Of a stretch of DNA of 64,000 nt, positions 11,912 through 23,900 are shown piece by piece. The notes under the pieces are model-generated. The model was not told where the DNA came from, did no database searches, and worked only from the letters and a program-made list of their open reading frames with translations. How positions within the stretch are numbered: position 1 is the stretch's first letter; every line of letters starts with the position of its first letter. Source of the stretch: Pisaster brevispinus (taxonomy: Eukaryota > Echinodermata > Asteroidea > Forcipulatida > Asteriidae); contig JAMKCF010000009.1 in the NCBI GenBank assembly GCA_023634235.1, positions 5,084,001-5,148,000 on the forward strand, written 5' to 3'. The position numbers were made by a program, and so were the translations under genes.

Positions 11912-14900
11912 ATGGGTTCAAGCATCGGAAGGTTCTTGGATGACCTCTTCAGGCACGGGGATGTGCAGATGTCCAGCATTGCTATATTCATACTAGGTAT
12001 GGGTTGGGCATTTGGTGCTCGATTTTGGGCATGGTGGTACCCTTTCCTTATTGTGGTCGTCATTGTGTGCTTGGAATCTCAGGAATTCTTTAGAGGATTT
12101 TAGGGGGGGGTACATCTGTACAAGAGAAAAAAAGTGTTTTAAAGTATGGGAATGTTGGGGGGGACCCTCTGTCTGCCATCGGGCATGGTCTTGGTTTGGG
12201 GAACCAGTCGTTTTGGTTCAAAGTTCCATGAGGGAACAAAGCGAAGGGGAAGTCTGGAAGATTCAATACACAAAAGGTTTCTTGAAAAAAAGGAGGATTC
12301 AATTGCACTGGTCAAATTTCAAAATCATTGTTCTCTATGTTTCCAATAATCTTTGAATGATAATATCGTTGCAAGAAGATGCTTGCAAAATTGTTTGTAA
12401 CGGTTGTTTTGGCATGTTTTGAAGTTATGGGATTGGTAAATAGATACATTTATTAGTAGGGCCTATATAAGTAAATGAATCAGCGTCTCGTCCATTCCAA
12501 TGCGAGGTGGTCCGCCTCTTTACTCTCAGTGACCGTCTAGCTGTTTTGGTTTTGTTTATTATTATTTGTTGCCACCACTAGCTTGGCGGTGAAGATTTGC
12601 CAATGAGGAACAGCCGGGAAAAAAAGTTGAATTTGCATCATTGATGAGCTTTTTCCTTGACTGCATCAAGAACTCACAATTTGGATTTTTGGTGGAACCA
12701 TCATTCGATTGTGTGAGCGCTGCATTCTTGTCAGATTGCATTCTGTGTAAATATTGCTTTCAATCAATTATTTGAATTTATTCCACCCTGATCAGTTCAT
12801 AAGTCAGGAGAAACAACCAAATTTTTTTGGTAATAATTAACATTCAAAAAGGAAACTCCCCCCTAGCAGTAACTTAGACACTTTGTAAGTTGTTGTATTA
12901 TACTCAAGAAGTCCTTTTCTTTCGTAATGGACTCTTTTCAATGTCTGTTGGTATAGATAATTCCCAATAGGTGATTTCTTTACAGGCAACTTGGGTATTG
13001 GCTTCGAGGTGCATCATCAAACGTTCTAATATTTCTATGCAACCAAGGTTCAGTGACCACCCATGGTATGAATTTGATCAAACTCCTGCATGCCGCATGC
13101 AGTATTTAATATGCAACATGCACATTAAATACTGCATGTGGAAGGCTATTGAATATGCAGCGTGCATAGTGTGCGTTCAATTGATTGGTTTGCCTGTAGA
13201 GATGGCTGAGCGATACACTATGGCGTCAAGTGGGAACGATCTATGTATGCACAAACTGTTTGATGGCCTCACGTTTCAACCCTAGAAGGTCTCTCTCTCA
13301 AAGGTTGCAAAGAAAAGACTCAGCTGGGGTCGAAACATGAGGGCATCCTTGACAACTTTTGCATGATCTCCACTATTGGGAATCTGTTGACTCCATGTAC
13401 ATCATGAATTGGAAGGACCGCCGTCTAGTAGCGTGGGCCTCGATGGTAGTTGATGTTAATTATCTTTGTCCTGTTATGAATACAGGGCTGTTATGCTTCA
13501 CGGTGCTGTGTCTTATCTTCAACCTGCTGTTTCACAAGCCTCCATCACAAACAAAGAGAAAGAGGAGGAAGTCTCTAATCGGCTGCGCTCTCCTCAGTCC
13601 CTCGGTGCCTAGCGCTCGCCACAGAGGAAATTCTAAAAGGGTAACATTACCGACAGAGAGTGAATAACAAGTTTTGTTGTTATTATTATTCAGGTTTTTT
13701 TTGCCCTTTTGATGCCCTTGAGCCTTGTATACTCACAGTGTTTTCACGAGTCCTGTAAACAAATCCACAGGTATGTCACTCGGGGGGGATCTAACCCACG
13801 ACCTTTCCCATGCTAGAGCAGATGCCTCACCCCTAGACCACCGAGCTAGCCTGGTGGCTAGAGGCAGTTCGAATCCTATTTTTAGCAGCGGGTACTGCAA
13901 CAATTTAATAGACGTTAGTTTTGCATCCGCGATGCAAAAATTAACATCTATAAAAACTTTGGTTGAAAAACGGAGGTTGAAAACAGAGGTTGGAAACTTG
14001 ATTATCGTTTTGCAACACAGAAATTGATCACACTAACAACTCAGAACTCACAGTTATTAATAACCCAAGTTGGTGTTAAGCTATCAAATTAAAAGAAGAA
14101 CATCTTTGATATTCTGGTTTTACAAAACCCACAGGCGTACTTCTCGGGTGGGATTGGAACCCACGACCCCAAATTGTAGAGCAAAGCTCCATTTCATGTC
14201 ACAGTATTCTGTGCATATGGTGCCTTGTAAAGCGTGTGATTCTGTGTGTGGGCCATAAGCGTAGAATTTTGCAACAAGCTGTGAAATGAGATTGGGCCCC
14301 GATATTATTATTATATTTATCTGGTAATGAAAACCCCCAAAGGATGCCTAATAATTAGGCAATAAAAGTGTGAGGAGCTGCTCTTCATTGTAACTGGTTT
14401 GGTGGCTGGCAGCTGTTAATGGATCGAGCTGAAGACAAGGTCCATTAACAGCAGCCAGCCACCAACCAAGGTCATTACCAGGCAGTGAAAACTGGCTTAC
14501 ACTGTTATTGCCATTAATAAATACCCTTAAGTAAAAAATAAACAAATAGTAAAAAACATAATAATTTGTGTTTTTTTCTGTTCAAGGGCAATTATTTAGG
14601 CTGTTCAATTTTTCCATGGGACCTAATCTCTTACACATATTTAACTATTGATGCATATTTGAAAGAACCAGACTATGATCTTTGAAAATTAACATCACCA
14701 TAAATAGAAATACTTGGGTTGGTGTTTCGCTGTATGCTTTGCATTATGTTGGTTTCATCTGTTGTCTGCGCTTTCATGCAAACGCGTTGTACTTGCGTGC
14801 ACGCGCACCATCTGTCCTTGCCAAAAAAACACAAGAACAATATGCACAAAGAAAAAAAGTTGATTTGATATAATTGTCACAACACTAGGTTCAACAACTA

Positions 14901-17900
14901 CTGCTGTTTGTTCTCAGGTGCACAGGAAAAACAGGGCCTCAACAGATGACAACAGCTCTTCGTCCAAAGTAGTGGTCGTGACTTGTAGAGAGGTCCCCAG
15001 GTACCAACCACATGTACTATGTGTTAGCTGCGGTCGGGTACCATCCAAGAAAGCTTGCAGGTAAGTCGTATTGAGATTGAGATGGCATTTGTTCATTATT
15101 TCACAAATGTATATTAGCCAAGCGGTCAAAATGTCTGTTAAACCTTATATCGTGATACCTCTCTATCTGCTATAGACTGTGCACTCAGTCACACTCAGAC
15201 TCAAACATTGGGACCTGTAAAAATCATTTGTGCCAGATTCTCCTCTTCACACGCTCCAGCAATGTACATGGGACCAAAAGGGGTTTTGGTAACAAAAAGG
15301 TTTGAATACGTTCTAGACTTGCACAATCAATTAGGGGTTAGGGGTGTGGGAGAGGAGATCGTTCAGATCAAGAAGGCATGGCAGTTCCAATGGTACATGA
15401 ACCTGGCTGTTTTTGCCTGCCGGGAGCTGGGAGGAGGAGAGGTGCAAGAGGTTGAAAAATATAAATGGTAGAATGCTATGAGCTTCACTTCATCCTGTGT
15501 AGGGAGCGGCTCAAAAGTCTGAATGACTGGAATGTCTGACTGGATCGGATCAGAATTCCATTGTTTGTACATGGACTGGTGACGGTCTGTTGGACTGCCG
15601 GAACGCTCCATTGGAACGTTCAATATGCTCACGCACGTATTCACTCATGTAGGATTGCTCCTGATGTTCGGCACAATGTCGTGGTCCAGCAGAATGTTGT
15701 GGTGGATTGCCAGTGTATATGGGAGTGTTATTTCATGCCTAGAATGTGCCCAACTTTTGAGGCGGTCCCTTAGTGGTGTTGAAATCTTCGTCCAAAACAA
15801 CAAATACATTGATTATAACGTAATGGTTGGTGCCGAATGTTGGTAGTAATAATTATAGGAATTTTTTTTTATAAATCACGTTACACACTGAGTCTACATG
15901 CACTGTACTAACACTTGGAATAGATTTTGAGAGGAAGTCTAAATGGATCCATAGTACGCGCATGTTTGATTTTATGGGGCGTTTGTTCCAGAGAATGGCG
16001 TAGGCCAGTGCATTTTCATCTTGCTAGATTCTTTTTAATAATTTGCATTTTTTTTACAGCCAGAATCATGACCAATGCACAAAGTTGCAGTGAATTCTTA
16101 AAGTTATGTAAAAAGAACTAGCGGCTGTTCAAAACCATGTGACACAGCGTGACAGGAAGCACTTCTTCCCATTGAGACAATGGTGCTAACCCATCATATT
16201 ACACTGGTTGCTCATCAGTTTCACACAGCAATCATGTTCCAAGTGAACATTTTCTTCACAATTGACCCGTAGGAAGCTGTGCCCATGGCCGGGTCAGCAG
16301 AGTTCCGTGCGAGTCATAGCGACTGCTCCCTCTAGTTCTATCATATAACTCTTTGAGGAAATTTTACAAATGATTGCCTCTTATCAAATTTAATGCATTC
16401 ATATTTGGGTCAAATTGCCCACTTGCAAAATGGAAAGATCACCACCAACGCAGCATCACAGGTTACCACAATTACCACCTGCTTTACCCCCCCACCACCC
16501 CCTTTAACTTCAGATACAGTCGGTGCGGGGAGTGTTGTCGAGCTAACAAGGCTTCCATTTGTGCTGCTCATGGGACAGGAGTCTCTGCTGCCGTAGGAAT
16601 CGTTGAGGGTGCGTTGGATGATAAACCACTGGAGCTTGACCTGAGGTAAGAAGTAAACAAATAGTCCATACCCGTCAAGGATCAACAGTTCACCTTGATA
16701 GTCTAGGTGGTCTTGTGGTAAGACATCGGCTCTAGAATTGTAAAGGTCGTGGGTTCAAATCCTACCCAAGAAATATGCCTGTGGAGTTTTTTTTATTTTC
16801 AGAGGACTTGGGAAAGTACACTCTGTCTTTTGTACACACAGTTGTGGGGACTTCCTATTGTTGTTCTATTGTTCCCTTAAAGAATTCCCCAGTGGGGACC
16901 CAGTTGAACAAAGAAAAAATGTTGTGGGGACCTTTGTTCCATTGTGTAAAAGTCCCCACAAAGGTGTGTGTGTGTCTACCTTGTGTATACAGTGCTTTAC
17001 ACGCACCAGTGTATGGGTAAAACTAAATAGTATTCTTTACTCCCAATGCAAATTTAACATCTCTTGAAATTGTTGCGCTACGCGCTGCTCAAATATAGGA
17101 TTTGAACTGCCTCTAGCTACCGGACAATCTCAGTGGTCTACATGGTCTAGTGGTAAGACATCTGCTTTAGAATTGCAAAGGTTGTGGGTTCGAATCCCAC
17201 CTGAGTAATATGTCTGTGGAAATTTATTTTTTTCACAGGACTCGGGGGGGGGGGGGGGGGGGGGAAGTACTGAGTATTAAGTACTTTACACACATCAGCG
17301 TATGGGTAAAACCAAATAATAGAACACAAAATTTGAAGATGTCTTATAGTTTTTGGGGGGCTAGATACAGTCATATTTTTGTGCAATGTTTATAACGACT
17401 TCCAATGTGTAGTTACATGAATCTGAAGAAGTGCCCGCCCCGCATCGGCTATGTCGGCACCCAGCTAGTCTGCCTGAATCTCATCAACAACAGACTGACT
17501 GAGCTTCCGGAGGAGATTGGTCTCCTGCGAGGGCTCGAGGAGCTGTTTCTTCAGTACAACTGCCTGGAAGAGCTACCGGTGAGGATATGCTTATTAAAGA
17601 GTCACCACACCTCTTTTTTTTCTTTTTTTTTCTTGTTTCAGACTTTCCTGTGAAGAAAAACCAGCCATTATTTTTTTCGAAATGTAAAGAAATCCTGCTC
17701 TTTGATCTTCTTCTGTAGTGCCAAGGACACTGTGTTTAAAAAAGCTCTGTGAAATCTACACCCCAAAAGGTGGAAATGCCATCATTTTTACATATCTCCT
17801 TAATTTTGGATTTTAGTTTCAGACTTTATTTTTGTCAGCAATGACTCTCACCCCCTGATCAGATGTTTTGCCAATAATGTATTTATCTAACAGCTTACTC

Positions 17901-20900
17901 TATGTCAAGTAAATTGTTATGGGGTCGCATTCCACTTGCCTGAACATATTGAAAATTCACACTCGGTGCAGCCGATTATTTGGGTGCAAACCTCAAACAA
18001 TGGATATCAAAACGGTGACCCACTGTCGTGCCATTTTCTTTCAAATTCATAGTTCCTGCACGAAAAAAAGGTTCCTTTACCTCAACTACTGTGCATTTCC
18101 CACCCCTGGAATATGCCCTCTACTTTATCTTTCTGCCATTTCGCAAATGCATGGCCTGAGAAATTGGTCGCTCATTAGTTGCTAACGTTTGCCGTTCTCA
18201 GCGGCGCAAAAGTCTTTCCACTAAAATTGTTTGCAAGCATTGCCAGACAGAACCAATCATCCTGAGAAATATAACCAATTCAAATGTTGCCATCTTAGAG
18301 AAAGTTATGTTGCTACATGACCTTTTTTGGATTGCCTGACAGGCCGAGAGAATTCAAATACACAAAATTGATTTTAAAAAGTGTACACATAGAAGCATCT
18401 CATGAAATTTTTAGACATGATGTATTGATATAAAGGTATACAGGATTGGCAAGGATATGAAAAAAAAACATTGTCTAGTTTTAGTCTGAATGCTCACTGA
18501 TTATGAAGTTAATACTAGAACCATTTTTTTTACTCTGAAATATTTCCCTCTGAAATGGAGTCACATTTGAGAAAACTGTATCTGAAACCCTCCCCCCCAA
18601 AAAAAAATATATAAAAAATTAAAAATACCGCAACAGCTGATTTCAGTTACAACCAAAATTAAGGACACTATGTTTACATGCTGTAAATTGTGTATGGTTT
18701 TTCACTTATTTTCTCCTGACTCACACAACAGATAAAGCCCAAATTTTCACAGGTTTGTTATTTCGTGTATATGGTTGATCACACATTTAATAGGAACTAT
18801 TTTGTCAGCTCTACCAAACCTGTATAATATCTTTAACATAAGGCACTCACAAAAATCTGCCATTTCTTGAGAGTTTTAATCGCTTTGATGTTTTCTCCCC
18901 CCCCCCATGTCCTTCCGGTATCTGCACTCAATCAGGTCACAATTGGCCAGTTCCACAAGTTACAGGAACTAGACTGTAAGAACAACCACCTATGCAGGAT
19001 CCCAGCGAGCATTGGCAATCTCAGCTCCCTGTCCATGTTTAATGCCACTAATAATCTGTTGCAGTCCCTACCACCAGAGCTAGGAAGTCTCACCAGACTA
19101 GAAGAACTTTGCCTACAGTAAGTTTTTATTGAGACTGGGAGACTCTAGAACGCTTGGTGGCTTGTAAGGCAGTAGTACCATGTATATTTCCATTGTTTAC
19201 ATAGCTCTGAGCATGCGCAAATTTTTTAAGCGAATTGGAACAGTGGATTAACCTGGTAAGTCTGCTGCCACCTAGTGTTCCCAAAAGTCTCCCCTAGAAA
19301 ATACGGTGCCACATACCAACAAGTTTTTGGATTAACATTCCAGCATGAATATCAAGAATGTCCTGGTCTCTTACGGTTACATTGTTTTATCTTAAACTTT
19401 GCCTGGCACCCTTGGAGTCTACAGCCACACTAACACCTCCGCACTCTTTCCTACCGTATGTTTCATAACAGCGCCTAATATTTTCACTACTCCATTTCAC
19501 AAGACGAAGACGAGTCAAACAGAAAAGCCACATTTCACAAAGGGATTACATTCTACAACAATGCACAAACAAAATGTATTCAATATTTGTTTAATATTAT
19601 AACTCGCACCATAGATCCTTTTCATTTGAGACTTGTTCACAATAAACACAAAATAGACAAGGAAACTTGTCCACCCCCACACTCTGAAAATTGTGATTAA
19701 AAAAACCTTCTAAACAATGTGGACGACTTCATGGAGACACCAGCCTTGGTTACATGACCTTGGCTTATTCGCACAAAACGGGTCGGGAACAGTTACTTTG
19801 GGAACGATGATGTGAAGCGTCCAATAATTATCCATATTGGAGTCCAATATTAAATTGTGGAGTGTCGGCACAGTAAATCGATGTAAAAAAAATATGAATG
19901 ACACGTGACGTGTGTTCCATCAACTGAATGACAAGTATCATTGTGTGTGGGGTGTATAACAACAGTTGGCTTCTTGTTCGTATTAAGACAAAGCAACTTT
20001 CACTGATCCTGAATGTTGTCCTGAGCTGTCTTAGGAGCTTACTAATAATTTAGAGAGATTACTCTCTTGGTTTGTTTTTCTGTTTGCAGTTCCAATCAGC
20101 TAACCGAACTACCAGACTCACTATGCAACTTGGTGAATTTAACGGTGAGCATAAATCTTTATTGACATAACTAATGAATTTGTATAATCTCTCAGGCCCA
20201 AATCATAGAGCTGTTTAAGCACCTAGTGTTGCTTAGAAATTTTCTGCGGAGCGAAAAATAAGCAGGATACCAGCCACAAATGGCACATGTTGAATGATAT
20301 TTTGGCAGGTGACCTTATTCTGGTAAGCATGATTTTGTTGTGCTTAGAGCTCCTTTTTGTGCTTTAGCAGCTCTATAAAATTGGGCCCATGTAATGATTT
20401 TAGAAGTTATCAATTTTTGTATGAAAAAGTAGTTTCATATACCCTGTTGTGGATTGAAGTGTACTTTTAAATATTTTGTGTGTGAAAGTTGTACTATTAT
20501 TTAAGTGGCTACCTATTTGTTTTGTAATAAATGATACTATAAAAATATTGGACGCATATGAGTGTATTTGTGTAATCATGTATAATCATGTGGTGAAATC
20601 TTTGGTGTTGGGCAAAGCGACCACGTCAGATTTCAATGAGTGATTATACTCTTTGACAATGCAGCGCAGAAACTTGTCCACCCTGCACTCTGCAATTTCT
20701 AATAATAAAAAAAACCTTCTAAAACAACTAAGACAACTTCAGTCCTCGGGAAGCATGGCGCTTCAGAACAACTCCAGGTAGACAGGTTGTTTCTTGCTAT
20801 GTTGAAGCGTCGTTTGTTGTGGATGACCCCAGGTAGACACCAACCTTGTCCACGTGAAGCATTGCGCGTTTAGACGCCTTGCAGCATTGTTTGTCACTGT

Positions 20901-23900
20901 CACTCTGCAAAACAGCTGTATCCCTTTTATTTATCAATATTGGACTCCAATATTTCATTTTGGAGCACGTGGCACTATACATGGTAAAATAAAGGATGAC
21001 ATGTGACATGTGTTCCACCAATCAAACGACAAGGATTTATGTGTGCAATTTATAACATTTTATATATGACAGTTGCGCTCATATTTCTTGGAAAGGCCAA
21101 CATGTTTTGGGGTTGTTTATTTTATTGTGTATTCATGTCCCCTCAGTTGGGCAAACTTTCACTGACAACCGTGCTGTTTTGCGATATTGTTCTCACAGGC
21201 GCTATTCTTAGGTGAAAATAGACTCACAAAGATGCCAGCCAATTTGGGGAAACTGATAATGCTGACGGAGCTAGATCTGTCATCGTGTGAGCTGGTTGAG
21301 CTACCAGATTCATTGTCCAGATGCACTTCACTTATCAAAGTATGGCTGTCCAATAACAAGTAAGTGTCAAGCTTTGTACTTCATCTGAAATATACATGCA
21401 TTCTCTCTTCTTGGCCTCCCCCTATTTTTTCTTGAAAGAAGTAAAGCAGTTACCGCAGGGAGAAATGAATTCTCAACATCAAACATCCGGACTTGTAATT
21501 TTGTATTTCTGATGATTTTACAGAGTCGGTAAGCCTCCTGAATTGTAACATCTAGGAGGTTCCAGGTCTAGAATAAAGGGAAACCCAGACCTGAAGGCCA
21601 TTTTTAAAATTTATTTTCACATTCTTCATATCTCATCCCTGAAGTGATCTCACAATTTCATCCTGGGGAAAAAAAAACAACTAAAAATTCAAGCGCTGCC
21701 AACACTGACGTGTGATAAGCACTGTAATACTCAGTGCTGGTCGAGCCCTGTGGACAATCCACTGGCATTCTACACGGGTGGGGTTCGCACACACCAAGGG
21801 CCCAATTTGTTACTGCTGCTACTACTGCTTAACAACTTTCTTTCAGGATACCGGTCACAGAGGGCACATGTGAAACGGTAGTTTGGCTGGTAACCTTATT
21901 CCGGTAAACACAACTTTGTTGTGCTTAGCTCCTTTTTTTGTGCTCATCAAGCAGCTTTATGAAATTGGGCCAAGGTAAAAAAATCTCCCTACAGGTTTTT
22001 GGAAATTGACCGCAAACCTTTTGAATCACTTCCTCCTTTTCTTAGTGGCCAGTCAATGGTTAAGAAACTTTTACCATTGTTCGAGTTTGTTTTGACCCAC
22101 CCGCACCAAACTTAGATTTTTTACTAAAAGATGCCTCAAATGAAGCGGACATTTGAGATCGAAGTTCTCCCAGCTCAGGAGTTTTCAGTGGCTTTTCCTG
22201 GCTTCAAACATGCAACTGTCTGTGTATGGAGGCTGGTTATCCCAAACAATATTGACCGATAACAATGGAACAGCACTGACATGACAGACGATCCGGTGGA
22301 GATCGCTGTTGGGTTGTTTTCCAGTTCATTAAGTTCTATTATTATAAATGTAAACTGAATGTGGATTTCAGTTACTTCTTTTCACCCTCCCACCCAAAAT
22401 TTTGAGGGAAAAAATTGTTGAAACAATAATTATTCTAATTGGCCCCTTCTGGCTTTTTTTTATAGGCTATGTACATTGCCCGATCAAATAGGACGTCTTC
22501 ATCAACTCAAAGAGCTGCATGTCAGGAATAATCGTATCAAATACTTTCCTGCCTCCCTGTCCTATCTACAACTCTATACATTCAGTGGTAAGTATTCAGC
22601 GACCACAGCTGGAACCAAAGTACCAGTTGTTGTGTTCTTACTGCTTTGTATTGGGTTTTGGGTTCTTTTTTATATTTCATTTATACTTTTCTGTATTCGT
22701 CTCAGTTGACATGCTTGAGCTGCTCAATCATCAATAATTTTACTGGCCTGTAGATAATTTGTATTCATTGTGTAAAATTGTTTATTGTATATCTTCTTTC
22801 AGTTTTTAAATTTTATATTTTAATAATCTCTATTTTTAAAGTCTCTTATTGTATATTTGCTCTTGGTTTTTACTCTTTGACGTTTGATGTATTCTTATAT
22901 TGTAACTTAAACGCAATTCAGCCTTTTGGCTGCAAAGTTTGGTTTTTAATAAACCAATAATAATAATAATAATAATGTCCGAATGATCAGCGTAGATTTA
23001 CAGGGGAATTTTTTGCAACCTAATCTCATCACATGCATTCATTTATTATTGGGGAACAAATGTTTTATTTTTTCTTGTATGATGTAACGTTTTAATGATT
23101 CATTCGATAGTTTTTATACGTGTTAAGTTTACTTAGTGTTTTGCCAGAAAAATTAAACAAAGGATTTTAAATATAAAGGCTTATTTCATTTGGTATAATG
23201 TTATCTCATACGTGCTATGCACGACAAAGAAATTAAGTATTAAGAAGTGGGCCTGGAATTACACAGAGGCCACGGAGGTCATGGCCTCTGTCTTGGCCTT
23301 GATGCCCCTACAAAGGTTTCCCATAGACTTTCAGATTTTCCGATGGAAGTGCCCTTTGCAAAATGAACATGGCCTTGCCCTCTCTAAGATGAAATTCCAG
23401 GCCTGCGAAGGTTTAAAGTTTTTTACTAATCTGTCATAGAGTATTTTGTATAAAAATTTGTGCATACCTTTTTGCAGGAATAGATACTATTACGTTTCAT
23501 TACTATATGCTTCTTGAATGACTGTCCTCTTCCCCCAAAAAACCTGTATTATCCCGCTAAGACTTCAACAAAAATCAAAGGGTGCATTTTCGCGGCTGTA
23601 GTCAATAACTGTTCCAATCATTGGCCAGTGGTTAACCAATGGCCAGCTCAACCGAAACAGTCATTAGTTACAACTGCGAAAAAATGCACCCCTAGATCTG
23701 ACAATGTTTATACACCCACAGCCAATCAAAACCGACTTCTAGATGAGTGGGACAGATCCATAACAAGAAAGTTCACCGTTCGTCCGGACGCAGACATTCC
23801 TCCGTTGTTGGAGCTGACTGCCAGGACCATTGCCAGGTGCAATATAGAGTGGGAAGTTGGAGATTTGCCATCTGAACTGGCAGGTAGGACTTTTGGGACA

